Assembly (NCBI RefSeq): GCF_030409685.1
Contig: NZ_JAUFQJ010000014.1
Coordinates: 1 to 64,000 of the forward strand
From: Ferruginibacter paludis
Lineage (GTDB): Bacteria > Bacteroidota > Bacteroidia > Chitinophagales > Chitinophagaceae
Direction: 5' to 3'
DNA: 64,000 nucleotides
The notes under the pieces were generated by a model that was given only the letters and a program-made list of their open reading frames with translations, did not search any database and had not been told where the DNA came from. The stretch's first letter is position 1. Each line of letters begins with the position of its first letter. A program made the position numbers and the translations under genes. Below are positions 38,765 through 48,344 of this stretch, piece after piece.

Positions 38765-39550
38765 CTATTCTTCAAATTGTTTTATTTTTTCAAAATACGC
38801 CATTACTTTTTTTTCAGTTTTAACCTGTAAAATAGTGTGTACTTTAAAAAGTTCAGTTCTAAGTTGCCTGTAAACTGAAACTGCATTTTCTAAACTATTC
38901 AAAAGTGATGCTCTCGTATAGCCGGGTATTGTCGCTTTTAAATCTTCCAGGTCTTCATTTGAAATTTGAGTTTCTATTTTCCTGACACCTCTTGGTAAAT
39001 TGTTGTTTTTAATGTGTAGCAAAGGGCCTAATACCACCATCCTTAAAAAACCCAAAAAGTCAAATGCTTCTAATAGTTCACCACGTCCGATTTTCAAAAG
39101 TGCGTAGTGTATCCAAATCCAAAAACGGTCTTCAATCCATTGGTCGTCCGGGTAAGGAAATTGAAATTCTGTCTGTTCAATAATTTGTTGTAATTGATTG
39201 TTTGTATCCAGCAAAATTACTGGTTGCTCAATTCTATGTTTAAATTCTTCAAGTGTCAAAAACTTGATATCAACGTGCAACAATGGGTTATCGTATAAGC
39301 AAATCAAAACCCTTGGCTCGCCAACATGTTCCCCTGTGAATCCGGTTAAAAGATCTCCAAACTGGCTGGCATATCCAAGCATTTTATTCTTGTCGGCTGA
39401 AATTTTTTCCTTGGCTACCACTATGAGGTCAAGGTCTGAAAACTCATCAAGTTCATCGGTAAGCCACGAACCTGCAACGGCTAAACCAATAACTGAATTG
39501 TCTGTTTTTAAGATTTTTTTTACCCTGTTTGCAAAATCTACTTGTAGCAT
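38765..39550 (-). CDS. Nucleotidyltransferase-domain protein (aminoglycoside-adenylyltransferase-like)
   Basis: 261 aa. The Pol beta-type nucleotidyltransferase core is seen in VAGSWLTDELDEFSDLDLIVV near residue 26, including the GS...D-x-D active-site pattern (D36 to D40). The C-terminal half is helical and similar to the ANT-like group, whose members may modify aminoglycosides or other small molecules. No resistance is claimed, since the substrate cannot be read from sequence. Confidence 0.82.
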   Translation of the reverse strand: MLQVDFANRVKKILKTDNSVIGLAVAGSWLTDELDEFSDLDLIVVAKEKISADKNKMLGYASQFGDLLTGFTGEHVGEPRVLICLYDNPLLHVDIKFLTLEEFKHRIEQPVILLDTNNQLQQIIEQTEFQFPYPDDQWIEDRFWIWIHYALLKIGRGELLEAFDFLGFLRMVVLGPLLHIKNNNLPRGVRKIETQISNEDLEDLKATIPGYTRASLLNSLENAVSVYRQLRTELFKVHTILQVKTEKKVMAYFEKIKQFEE

Positions 39551-40053
39551 CTTCGTCCTGCTTTGAATTTAAGGCTATGTCACTTTATGTTGGCGCTAAC
39601 ACCTCAATGGATGGTATTGCACGCAAGTAAAATAAAAAAAACTGAAATTGAAAAGCATTTCTTTACCATTGGCAATCCTGTTTGTTAACCGGACAATGCA
39701 CCACCATCATGCTGTATTTTCTTCATTGCAGCAATCGTATAATTGCTGTATACAGTAGCCGGTTGTTGTTACTGATATGCAAATAATGCCAGGTCGTTCT
39801 GCTGTCAAAAAAATAGCAAGCTATTCGCACAAGGCTGTCGTCTCCCGGGGTATATGCCGGAAGGATGGCTACTTTGATAAGCCGTCAATTTATTTAACAA
39901 ATAAAAATTTGCAGCAGCGTTTACGTCTGCACCAGCATCCAGTCTGCATTGGACGAATGATGCAGCTACCACATCATTAAAAGCACCGCACCCACACACA
40001 GCGTTTGCCGCAGTTGGCATTGGTTTTGATTTTAGCAGCATACAACCAACCTC
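39551..40053. other. Intergenic region, no gene seen
   Basis: 503 bases between the nucleotidyltransferase gene and a secreted-protein gene. Short ORFs (for example 39777-39980) have no signal, family or suitable composition. The last 100 bases should hold the promoter of the gene at 40054. Confidence 0.6.
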
Positions 40054-40560
40054 ATGACTAAAAAACTACTATTGGTACTGGCGCTGATTACAGGCAGTAT
40101 CGCATTTAAAGCTGCAGCCCAGGTTCATATTAATGTAAATATTGGCGTTCGTCCGGCATGGTGCCCCGTTGGGTATGTGCAGGCAGCATACTATTATATG
40201 CCAGATATTGACGCTTACTATGATGCACCGCAAAGACAGTTCATTTACCTTCAGGGTGGTGACTGGATTTTCGGCGCCTCCTTACCTGATCGTTACAGCA
40301 ATTATGATTTGTACCGCTGTAACAAAATAATGATCAACCAGCCAAGGCCTTACCTGCGGAACGATTATTACCGCCGGAGGTATGGCGGCTATTGTGGCTA
40401 CGAAAATGAACGTTTTGTAAGTTATGGCCGCAACGAAAGATACCGTGAGGAGCGGGAGCGTCCATACGAACGCAGGTGGGTTAACAACGATGGCTACAAC
40501 CGTGGCTACGGCCGGGATTGGCACGAGCGCGGGCGGCACAATGGTCATCGCAGGGATTAA
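40054..40560 (+). CDS. Secreted Arg/Tyr/Gly-rich protein
   Basis: 168 aa with a signal peptide (1-22, ending KAAAQ). The mature N-terminus has a conserved-looking PAWCPVGYVQAAYYYMPDIDAYYD segment, one of a broad group of small exported Bacteroidota proteins. The C-terminal 60 residues are a low-complexity R/G/Y/N tail, strongly basic. No function known; surface or peptidoglycan binding is a guess. Ends at the terminator 40586-40625. Confidence 0.75.
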   Translation: MTKKLLLVLALITGSIAFKAAAQVHINVNIGVRPAWCPVGYVQAAYYYMPDIDAYYDAPQRQFIYLQGGDWIFGASLPDRYSNYDLYRCNKIMINQPRPYLRNDYYRRRYGGYCGYENERFVSYGRNERYREERERPYERRWVNNDGYNRGYGRDWHERGRHNGHRRD

Positions 40561-40585
40561 CAACATGGATTACCTTTCATTATAT

Positions 40586-40625
40586 AAAGGTCAATTTTTC
40601 CACTTGCGAAAAATTGACCTTTTTT
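40586..40625. terminator. Terminator between convergent genes
   Basis: Perfect 14-base stem AAAGGTCAATTTTT with AAAAATTGACCTTT (40586-40599 with 40609-40622), then T's. Serves the gene at 40054 and possibly the cytochrome operon on the other strand. Confidence 0.85.
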
Positions 40626-40707
40626 ATTGGCTGCAATCGAGGGATTGAAATAAATAAGCTGCAATATGCAGAGAGTTTGTTGGCCCTGTAAGACTAAAAC
40701 GCTTTTC

Positions 40708-40980
40708 TCAGTTGTTGGCACTTTTTAGAAAATCAGTAATTTTTTCAACATCAGTTTTGGTAAGGTTAGCCCTTATTTGCATGTGTGTACCAACGATATC
40801 CCAGTTATCGTTATTTAATTCACCCGGGGCCGGTGCATTGTGGCAACGGTTACAGTTTTCTCCCCACAACTGTGCGCCCGATTTGTTGGCTACTTTAGCT
40901 GATACATAACAACCGGTTAATAAACTGGTTGCTAAAATAACAATGCTGAATACAGCGAATATTATCAATATTTTTTTCAT
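40708..40980 (-). CDS. Monohaem c-type cytochrome lipoprotein
   Basis: 90 aa. The lipoprotein signal has lipobox LLTGC (residues 20-24). CNRCH (42-46) binds one haem, with M67 (THMQ) a possible axial ligand. It would be tethered to a membrane on the periplasmic or outer face and act as a small electron carrier. Third gene of the cytochrome-barrel-cytochrome unit; spacing to the barrel gene is 17 bases. Confidence 0.88.
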   Translation of the reverse strand: MKKILIIFAVFSIVILATSLLTGCYVSAKVANKSGAQLWGENCNRCHNAPAPGELNNDNWDIVGTHMQIRANLTKTDVEKITDFLKSANN

Positions 40981-40997
40981 ACAATTTTTTTTAGGAA

Positions 40998-42122
40998 TTA
41001 AAAACCAAATACAACAGAAGCATAGAATGTTTTAGGCTCATCGCTTTTAGACTGATATGCCAGCTTTATAAGACTGTTCCAGTGCAGCCAGTAATCAACC
41101 GCAAACTCATTGGAAGTTACGGCGGCTCCGCCCCATGGGGCGTTTACAGGTCGTTTATAATTGGAGTACCTGTAGGCAAATTCCAGGTTTCTGAAAAAAG
41201 TATTGTCAACCAGCGCAGGCCTTAAACTCCCTGATAAATACCAGGCCCTGGGTGAATTGGCAAACAAGTATTTTGTTACGCCATCGGCGGCCAGGTAAGC
41301 TGCGTTGTCGCCTGTTTTCTGGTGCCTTAATTCACCCGTAATACGCAGCGTACTTTGCAGGGCACTGATATTTTGGTACCAGTTAAGATCCACCGCCTGC
41401 ATATCCAGGCTTACGTTCTCATTTTCAGTACCCGCGTCGCCGGTTTTTGCTTTATGCTGAAAAGAAAACCCCAACTCAAGATTAGATGCTGCCAATGGAA
41501 CAATAGCAATCCTTCCGCCCACCGCCAGGCTGTTATTATTGGCTGTATAAGCTTCGTAATCAAACTGCCCGGCATTTAATGTATCCGTTAATAAATGAGG
41601 CCCGTTCACAACATAGCAATCGTACAAAATTTTAATGTCGCCAAAAGGCAAAGCACCCAGGGCACCAACACCGGTTTCAACAGAGGCACCAATACCGCCA
41701 TCACCAAAGCCTGTGGGATTAGATGAAAAGCGGTTTATAAAACCTTCGGCAAGCCTCCCGCGGTAAGCGCCGAATTTTGGTAAAAATCTTCCTGCATGCA
41801 GAGTGAGGTAAGGGTTCACGGTATAGCACATATTGGCGTATTCAAGGCCAAGGTCTGCACTGCCGCCGCCGGTTTCAATTTCCATTTCCGCTTCTATAAA
41901 AAGCTTGGGCGAAATACGCCATAAAAAAATGGGTTTAAAGTTGATTTCACCAAAACCTTTAGCAACGCTGTTGGAAATATAGCTTGCTTCCGCATTGCCA
42001 TAAACAGCAAATTTGTTTGAACCGGGAGATGCCTTTGCAACGGCAACATTGACGGAATCCTGAGCCTGCACCGATACGCACGATAACAGCAGGAGCACAA
42101 TAGCCGGAATTATCTGTCTCAT
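40998..42122 (-). CDS. Outer-membrane porin-like barrel protein
   Basis: 374 aa. Signal peptide (1-20, ending SVQAQ). The rest is predicted beta barrel, with many strands alternating hydrophobic and polar residues and a final aromatic strand, FYASVVFGF, whose terminal Phe is the outer-membrane insertion signal. No recognised Pfam name; similar proteins are generally annotated as porins. It lies between two c-type cytochrome genes at spacings of 17 and 18 bases, which suggests a shared role. Confidence 0.75.
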   Translation of the reverse strand: MRQIIPAIVLLLLSCVSVQAQDSVNVAVAKASPGSNKFAVYGNAEASYISNSVAKGFGEINFKPIFLWRISPKLFIEAEMEIETGGGSADLGLEYANMCYTVNPYLTLHAGRFLPKFGAYRGRLAEGFINRFSSNPTGFGDGGIGASVETGVGALGALPFGDIKILYDCYVVNGPHLLTDTLNAGQFDYEAYTANNNSLAVGGRIAIVPLAASNLELGFSFQHKAKTGDAGTENENVSLDMQAVDLNWYQNISALQSTLRITGELRHQKTGDNAAYLAADGVTKYLFANSPRAWYLSGSLRPALVDNTFFRNLEFAYRYSNYKRPVNAPWGGAAVTSNEFAVDYWLHWNSLIKLAYQSKSDEPKTFYASVVFGF

Positions 42123-42140
42123 ATATTTTGTTTTAGTTGT

Positions 42141-42578
42141 TTATTTTTTTGCAAACGTTCTGATGTAGCTGATCAATTCCCAGCGCTGTTTTTCGGTTAG
42201 CGTAGTTTTGTAGGATGGCATCGGATTATGCCCCTCACTCATTTCCCAAAAAAGTGCACCATCCGTTTGGTTTTGTATAAAGGTAGAAGTATGATCTGCA
42301 GGCTTTATCGCTAAACCTGCAGCGGCAACACCATCGCCTTTGCCCTTGCTTCCATGGCAGGGCATACAATACGTAGTGTATATTGTTTTAGCCTCCTTTA
42401 AAGTTGCCGCATCTGGCACAACCGGATTTTTTACCGCATCTGCAGATTTTGGAGCGATCCATTTGCCACCCTTTACCTGGGCCTTTGAAATAACGGCAAA
42501 TAATAAAAATAAAATACTGATGGTTAACCGGAGCTGTAATAAAGCAAAACGGCTTTTGTTAAATTTGTAAGGCAGCAT
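42141..42578 (-). CDS. c-type cytochrome, exported
   Basis: 145 aa. An N-terminal hydrophobic signal (about 14-33, ending SKAQ) precedes a class I cytochrome c domain with CMPCHGSKGKGDG at about 70-82 and axial Met in HNPMPSYK near 116. Soluble periplasmic electron carrier. It is the first gene of the minus-strand cytochrome unit, followed after 18 bases by the barrel gene. Confidence 0.9.
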   Translation of the reverse strand: MLPYKFNKSRFALLQLRLTISILFLLFAVISKAQVKGGKWIAPKSADAVKNPVVPDAATLKEAKTIYTTYCMPCHGSKGKGDGVAAAGLAIKPADHTSTFIQNQTDGALFWEMSEGHNPMPSYKTTLTEKQRWELISYIRTFAKK

Positions 42579-43269
42579 AAGTTTATTTTTTTATAAATCT
42601 ACTCCCAATACCGGCCTTTGCCTATGACTTTTTTACAGCATACAAATGATTGGTATCATGTTTAAGATGCCTTCAGCGGGATCAATTGATGCAATAACAA
42701 TTGGTTAACACAACACCCTTGACATTTAAGGAAAAAAATCAACCATCAAAGTGTAAATAATTTTCGCAGTGCCATAGCGTTGTAAGGCAGTAGGGTAAAT
42801 TTATCAGTTGGAAATTTGTAAAAACCTTCTGCTAAAATGGAAGCTGCCCAACGGGCTGATGGTTCCATTATGCCATTCAGGCATAATGGAATTTGCATTG
42901 TTGACACGCACTAGGATTTGAAAGAATCAGCTAAAGCTAAAACCAAGCCGCCAAAAAAAATATACCATACCAATACGAATACGTTCCGGCCATCTGTGTC
43001 CTGGAAACAGAAAGTGCGCAGAAGGCGTCCGTATTTTAGACAACTTTCCCTTTTACGGAACTGTTCACTTTAAAGAAAAGCTGCCAATAAATGGTCGTCA
43101 TGCGGCGGAACTTTACTACCCCACCAGCAGTATTTACAGGCGTTTTTACTTAGTTATTCTACAGTAAAGCAGGTTGCCGAATTCTAATTTGCAACTGCGT
43201 TCGTTCCGTTACATCAGCCGTTGCAATTGTACCTCGCAGCATTTAATCCGACACATAAAACTACCATTT
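42579..43269. other. Intergenic region
   Basis: 691 bases without a convincing gene; a plus-strand stretch around 42915-43060 is open but lacks a start and family. It contains a strong inverted repeat (next entry) and should hold the promoters of the cytochrome unit and of the T9SS gene. Confidence 0.5.
42864..42892. repeat. 12-base perfect inverted repeat
   Basis: TTCCATTATGCC (42864-42875), five-base loop ATTCA, then GGCATAATGGAA. Not followed by a T tract, so not a standard terminator. Might be an operator or an attenuator. Confidence 0.6.
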
Positions 43270-44763
43270 ATGAAACAGCATCATTACATACCATTTTGTT
43301 TCGTCCTGCTTTTACAAAGCTTCTCTATACAAAGAACTACAGCCCAAATTTGCCAGAAGGAAAGTAGTCAAACCGATTTTTTAGCAGGCACTGCTTACAA
43401 TGTTGATCTGTTGAGCAGCCCCGGAGATATTACTTTACCAGCATTGGTTATAGACCAGCAAAACGCCTTACTAAGCAATACCGGTACAGCGCTTACGCCC
43501 ACCAGTTATGGCGGACAAACATTTACACCTGCTGTAAGCGGCAGCCTTGCCAAAATTGCAGTTAGCCTTTTCTGTAGCAGTTGCACGGGCACTACCCCCG
43601 ATCTTATTGTTGAAATAAAAGCTACTGCGGCGGCAAAGCCAACTGGCACAGCCCTGGCAACCGGAACCATTGCAGGCTTTAATTCAGGGACCGCTATAGA
43701 TGCGGTTGCTAATTTTACAAGTGCGGCTACCTTAACTGCGGGCACTATGTATGCCATTGTAGTTCATCCGTTGGCAAAACCATCTGCAGGCAGTTATGCC
43801 ATTCAACGCAGCACCGGTGATGTATATGCAGGGGGAACAAATATCTGTGGATCCTCTTCCGGCACGGTGTGGTCAATACCCCTCACGCCCGGCTCTACTG
43901 ATGTACGTTTTAAAACTTACATGATAAACCCCAACCCCATTTCCGGCAATTTTACATCACAGTTGCAGGATGCCGGAACGTTATTAACATTCAGCGGCCT
44001 GGGATTTACCGCTGCCAAACCTGCCGGAACAGATATTAAATTCCAGGTAGCGGCCAGCAACCACAGTGCAGGACCTTTTACATTTGTTGGTCCGGATGGC
44101 ACCCCCTCCAGCTATTTTACCAACAGCAACGCCTCACTTTTACAGTTTACCAATGTGCAGTATATTCAATACAAAGCGTACTTAACTGCCCCTAACGGCT
44201 ATGCTTTACCCATAGTAAACGATGTAAACATTTGTCATTTAACCACCATGACTGTTAAATGGCTGCAGGTGTCTGGCGATATAAACGATCAGCACCAGGC
44301 CGCATTAAATTGGACCATACAGGAAACCAATACCGACCACTACATTATACAAAAAAGCGCCGACGGTAAACAGTTTATCAATGTTGGTACTGTTGCCAGC
44401 AAAGGGGATGGTACAAAAAGATATGCCTTTACAGAGGCTGTGGAAGGCAACGGCGGCCTTTTGTTCAGGATACAGCAGGTAAATAAAAATGGAAGTTCTT
44501 CCAACTCACCCGTTAGCAAAATACTTCCACGTGTGTTAAATAGTGTGGCGGTTTTCCCTAACCCTACAGATGGCGTCGTAAGACTGAGCACAGGTGCGAG
44601 CCTGTTAAACACAAAAGCCATACTTACCAACTGCGATGGTAAAATAATGCTTGGCTTTGCTATTCAATCTGCTTCGTATGTATTGAATTTAAGCAGTTTT
44701 CCTGCCGGCATTTATATCTTAAAACTGGCCAATGGCACTTCTCAAAAAATAATTAAAAGATAA
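43270..44763 (+). CDS. T9SS type A sorting-domain secreted protein
   Basis: 497 aa from the ATG at 43270 (MKQHHYIPFCFVLLLQ); the frame opens 32 codons earlier without a signal-like start. Signal peptide ends TTAQ at about 26. Two beta-sandwich domains follow (about 70-230 with YGGQTFTPAVSGSLAKIAVS; about 240-335), then a fibronectin-like part (NWTIQETNTDHYIIQKSADG) and the C-terminal sorting domain (AVFPNPTDGVVRLST... FPAGIYILKL). Surface-attached or released cargo of the type IX system, ligand unknown. The terminator at 44886 follows after about 120 bases. Confidence 0.87.
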   Translation: MKQHHYIPFCFVLLLQSFSIQRTTAQICQKESSQTDFLAGTAYNVDLLSSPGDITLPALVIDQQNALLSNTGTALTPTSYGGQTFTPAVSGSLAKIAVSLFCSSCTGTTPDLIVEIKATAAAKPTGTALATGTIAGFNSGTAIDAVANFTSAATLTAGTMYAIVVHPLAKPSAGSYAIQRSTGDVYAGGTNICGSSSGTVWSIPLTPGSTDVRFKTYMINPNPISGNFTSQLQDAGTLLTFSGLGFTAAKPAGTDIKFQVAASNHSAGPFTFVGPDGTPSSYFTNSNASLLQFTNVQYIQYKAYLTAPNGYALPIVNDVNICHLTTMTVKWLQVSGDINDQHQAALNWTIQETNTDHYIIQKSADGKQFINVGTVASKGDGTKRYAFTEAVEGNGGLLFRIQQVNKNGSSSNSPVSKILPRVLNSVAVFPNPTDGVVRLSTGASLLNTKAILTNCDGKIMLGFAIQSASYVLNLSSFPAGIYILKLANGTSQKIIKR

Positions 44764-45105
44764 CGGAACCGGGCTTTCTTGTCCTGACAATCCAATGCTC
44801 CTCACCCCGGCAACAAATGGTTGAGCGTTTGGAAACTAAATGCCTTGTTTAAAAATTTATTGAACAATTTTTTGTGGGTTTACAGAGCCGCTTTGTTGGG
44901 ATGCAAGGCGGCTTTTTTTGACCTGTTGTTTGCATTGTACAATAACAGGCAGGCAATTTGCTGCCCCATACTCCATGCATTGTTTGAATTATACAATCAT
45001 TGGTTTGAAAACAGCAATCGCTGCCTGCAATGCCTGTCGTAGTTTTGCAGCACAATCATTTGCCCACCGGGGCAGCAACATTCATCATTTAAAAATTAAC
45101 GCAAC
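44764..45105. other. Intergenic region with terminator and promoter
   Basis: 342 bases, no gene. Holds the terminator 44886-44919 and a TAGTTTTG box at 45040-45047 that probably belongs to the aldo/keto reductase gene. Confidence 0.5.
44886..44919 (+). terminator. Rho-independent terminator after the T9SS gene
   Basis: Stem AGCCGCTTTG (44886-44895) with CAAGGCGGCT (44904-44913), one G-U pair, then seven T. Spacing to the T9SS stop is 122 bases. Confidence 0.7.
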
Positions 45106-46122
45106 ATGAAGTATAACCTGCTTGGCACTACCGGGCTGAAAGTATCTGAGCTTTGCCTGGGCACCATGACCTTTGGTGGTAAAGGCATGTGGACCGCTAT
45201 TGGCACGCTGCCTCAAACCGAAGTTGACACCATTGTAAAAAAATCGGTAGATGCTGGCATTAATTTTATAGATACAGCCAACGTGTACAGCGAAGGCCTC
45301 AGCGAACAACTCACCGGCCAGGCCATCCGCAACCTTGGGCTGCACCGCGACGAGCTGGTAATCGCCACCAAAGTAAGGGGTAAAATGGGCGAAGGGCCTA
45401 ACCAATCAGGCCTTACCCGTAAACATATTTTGCAACAGGCAGATGAAAGCCTGAAAAGATTACAACTGGATTACATTGACCTGTACCAGATACATGGCTC
45501 TGATGCGATTACGCCATTTGAAGAAACCCTGCATGCGCTGGATACACTCGTGAATAGTGGAAAAGTACGATACATCGGCTGCAGCAACCTGGCCGCCTGG
45601 CAACTGATGAAGTCGCTGGGTATAAGCGAGCGGAAGGGATATGCTAAATTTGTGTCATTGCAGGCGTACTACACCATTGCCGGCCGCGATTTGGAAAGAG
45701 AACTTGCACCACTGTTAAAAGATCAGCAGCTGGGCCTGATGGTGTGGAGCCCGCTGGCGGGTGGATTTTTAAGTGGTAAATACACCCGGCAACAGGGCGC
45801 TGAAGACGGCCGCCGCACTGCCTTTGACTTTCCCCCGATCAACAAGGAAAAGGCCTATGATATCATTGATGTGATGCAGGCAATTGCCACCATTAAAAAT
45901 GTATCAGTAGCGCAGATTGCACTGGCGTGGTTACTGCACCAGCCGGTGGTAAGTTCTATCATCATTGGTGCTAAAAGGCTTGAGCAGCTGGATGAAAATA
46001 TCAAAGCAACAACGGTATCCCTTGACGCAGATGAGCTGATAAAACTGGATGCTGCAAGTAAATTAAACCCGGAATATCCCGGCTGGATGCTGGAAAGACA
46101 GGGTGCCGACCGAAAAGCATAA
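45106..46122 (+). CDS. Aldo/keto reductase
   Basis: 338 aa. Catalytic tetrad positions are seen in DTANVYSEG (Asp, Tyr), VIATKVRG (Lys) and LYQIHGSD (His). The NADPH loop is the C-terminal IIGAKRLEQLDEN. The TIM-barrel length is normal. Members reduce aldehydes and ketones; the substrate is not known. A likely -7 box TAGTTTTG is 59 bases upstream. It is followed after 15 bases by an AraC-type gene, so the two are an operon. Confidence 0.94.
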   Translation: MKYNLLGTTGLKVSELCLGTMTFGGKGMWTAIGTLPQTEVDTIVKKSVDAGINFIDTANVYSEGLSEQLTGQAIRNLGLHRDELVIATKVRGKMGEGPNQSGLTRKHILQQADESLKRLQLDYIDLYQIHGSDAITPFEETLHALDTLVNSGKVRYIGCSNLAAWQLMKSLGISERKGYAKFVSLQAYYTIAGRDLERELAPLLKDQQLGLMVWSPLAGGFLSGKYTRQQGAEDGRRTAFDFPPINKEKAYDIIDVMQAIATIKNVSVAQIALAWLLHQPVVSSIIIGAKRLEQLDENIKATTVSLDADELIKLDAASKLNPEYPGWMLERQGADRKA

Positions 46123-46137
46123 ATCTAAAAAATAAAG

Positions 46138-47037
46138 ATGCCAACAACAGAAACACTGGAAGATTTTTACAGGAAAAAATTCAATCAGCTGCCGCCGGGG
46201 CTGCAGCAGGACCCCGGGCATTTCAATGTGTTCCGCATAGAAGACAGTGTGGGCAATGGCAAGCCGCCCATGCAGTACAGCCGCCGGGAGTTTTATAAAA
46301 TCTCCCTGGTAAGAGGTCATCAGCGTTATCATTATGCTGATAAAAGCGTTGAGGCGGAAGGTACCACGCTGCTGTTTTTTAATCCTACTGTACCGTATAA
46401 AATGGAGCAGGTAGGTGCCGCACCAACAGGGCGCTTTTGTATTTTTAAAGATGCTTTTTTTACCGAGCATATACGTGGCAGCCTAAAAGACCTGCCCATG
46501 TTTGCCCCCGGTGGAAAACCTGCGTACATGCTGGACAGCCACCAGGACCAATACATCAATGCGGTGTTTGACAAGATGCTGGATGAGATCAACAGCGGTT
46601 ACCGTTTTAAGTACGACCTGATACGCAACTACATCATGGAGATTGTGCATTATGCATTGAAGATGGAACCGGCGGAAAATTTATATGAGCATACTGATGC
46701 CAATGCGAGAATCACAGCAGTGTTTACTGAGTTGCTGGAAAGACAGTTCCCCATTGAATCACCGGCGCAGCAGTTTAGTTTGCGCAGTGCGAAAGATTTT
46801 GCACGGCAGCTGAATGTACATGTAAACCATTTAAACCGGGCCATCCGCAACACCACCGGTAAAACAACCACCGCACATATTTTTGAGCGGCTTATCAGCG
46901 AGGCCAAGGCTTTGCTGAAACATACCGACTGGAACGTATCTGAAATCAGCTATTGTTTGGGCTTTGAAGAACCGGCGCATTTTAATCATTTCTTTAAAAA
47001 GCAAACCAGTACTACGCCTACGGCGTTCAGGAGTTAG
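46138..47037 (+). CDS. AraC family transcriptional regulator
   Basis: 299 aa. N-terminal cupin-like part about 20-170; C-terminal AraC double HTH about 215-299 (SEISYCLGFEEPAHFNHFFK). Probably controls the aldo/keto reductase gene before it and itself. The cupin ligand is unknown. It ends 377 bases before the convergent Nif3 gene. Confidence 0.9.
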   Translation: MPTTETLEDFYRKKFNQLPPGLQQDPGHFNVFRIEDSVGNGKPPMQYSRREFYKISLVRGHQRYHYADKSVEAEGTTLLFFNPTVPYKMEQVGAAPTGRFCIFKDAFFTEHIRGSLKDLPMFAPGGKPAYMLDSHQDQYINAVFDKMLDEINSGYRFKYDLIRNYIMEIVHYALKMEPAENLYEHTDANARITAVFTELLERQFPIESPAQQFSLRSAKDFARQLNVHVNHLNRAIRNTTGKTTTAHIFERLISEAKALLKHTDWNVSEISYCLGFEEPAHFNHFFKKQTSTTPTAFRS

Positions 47038-47414
47038 ATGAATTTTATGATATCGTGAGATGGCGCCTTATTGTAGCAGTGTACATTTTTATAACGATAA
47101 GCAAAAGCAGCATCCTTGCAGTAACACAGGCCACCAGTTATGGTGGCTAATCGGCATGTAAAAATTCTTTCGGAATTGCCACAGAATCGGCAACATTAAT
47201 TGTTTTGGCAAAGCTTACTTTCCTTTTATCCTGCTATAAAAAGAAACAAAAGAATCAATACGCCGTGGCGGATAATTACATAACGGCTTATCTTTAAAAT
47301 CCCTACACTTTAATCTGGCAGCAACCCGTAACGTTGTATCCCGTAAGCGTGAATTTTTTCACTGAAAAAATAATTTAGTGAAACTGTTTGAAATTAAAAT
47401 AACAGGAGCAGCGC
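47038..47414. other. Intergenic region, no gene seen
   Basis: 377 bases between convergent genes. A six-base-stem hairpin GCCACC/GGTGGC at about 47130-47147 lacks a T tract and is a weak terminator candidate for the AraC gene. Confidence 0.4.
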
Positions 47415-48344
47415 TTACATCCACGTAAAAGGATCGCCGGATGCAATGTGCGTAATGGGTATCCCAGGTAACATGGGTTGCAACCATTGCGCTACCCACT
47501 CCATGCCTGGCTCCTCGCTTACGCTGTGGCCCAGTACAACAAGTGCAGTCTTTGACCCCAGCAGTCTGCCATCGCGGATAAATTCAACTGTTTCCCATTC
47601 AGATGCTTCGCCGATAATCAGTACATCAGGCTTGTCTTGCAATACCGCTGCCATTTGCCTGTCGCCACCCCAGGCCCCCGGCAGCAAGGCGATGCGCTGG
47701 CAGTTTTGCTGCGGATCGCCTATTACCCGTACATGCGCAATGCCCAATGATTTTTTGAGGTGCTGAATGAGTGCGGCAAATTTTATTGCCGGAAGCTCCA
47801 GCAGCTTTTCACCTTGTTTATAATAGGGCAGCCATCCCGAATTTTTTGCCACGCCATAACTGATGGCATCCGGTTGTAATGCATGGCAATAATCGTGAAA
47901 GCGCCAAACCGTAATATTATGCTTTGTCAGCAGGGTCGCCTTTTGCTCCACTATCGTATTGTCTTTTACCTGCGTTTTATTATCGGTGTGATTATAAAAA
48001 GTGGGCTCGTGGGCGATGATAAAATTGGCATTTCTTTTCACTGCCGCATGGATCACATCAATGGTGGCAAACATGGTGGTAATAATGCCGGCTACTTTTT
48101 GATCACCACTACCGCTTTTAAGTGTGTCCACGGTTTCCTTAAAAGGTGCACCCGGTACTTCTTTTAAAATCAGGTCCATTATTTCCTGCACAGTATATTC
48201 TTTCAGCGAAGCACCAGCTGTTGCTGCCATCGCAAAGTTGTTGACTGACAACAATGAGATACCGCCGGCAAGTTTAACTGTATCGGATAAAAAAGATTTT
48301 CTGCTGTAATTAGTTTTTTTGTACTGGTCGGAAAGCTGTTTCAT
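47415..48344 (-). CDS. Nif3-like dinuclear metal-centre protein, possibly Tat-exported
   Basis: 309 aa. The Nif3 fold (about 55-309) has metal ligands in AHEPTFYNH near 115, and H-x-E in LGHSVSEEPGMEW near the C-terminus. Nif3/GTP-cyclohydrolase-like proteins form hexameric toroids with a dinuclear metal site. Unusually the N-terminus (residues 12-45) has SRKSFLSDTVKLAGGISLL and a hydrophobic core ending AMAAT, like a Tat signal with RK in place of RR. Function unknown. Confidence 0.85.
   Translation of the reverse strand: MKQLSDQYKKTNYSRKSFLSDTVKLAGGISLLSVNNFAMAATAGASLKEYTVQEIMDLILKEVPGAPFKETVDTLKSGSGDQKVAGIITTMFATIDVIHAAVKRNANFIIAHEPTFYNHTDNKTQVKDNTIVEQKATLLTKHNITVWRFHDYCHALQPDAISYGVAKNSGWLPYYKQGEKLLELPAIKFAALIQHLKKSLGIAHVRVIGDPQQNCQRIALLPGAWGGDRQMAAVLQDKPDVLIIGEASEWETVEFIRDGRLLGSKTALVVLGHSVSEEPGMEWVAQWLQPMLPGIPITHIASGDPFTWM

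Noticed and set aside
44932-45040. Partly matching GC-rich stretches (CAGGCAGGCAA and GCCTGCAATGCCTG)
   Set aside because: Only partial inverted match over a long loop; not enough for a structure.
47130-47147. Six-base hairpin after the AraC gene
   Set aside because: No T tract and a short stem; too weak to call a terminator.
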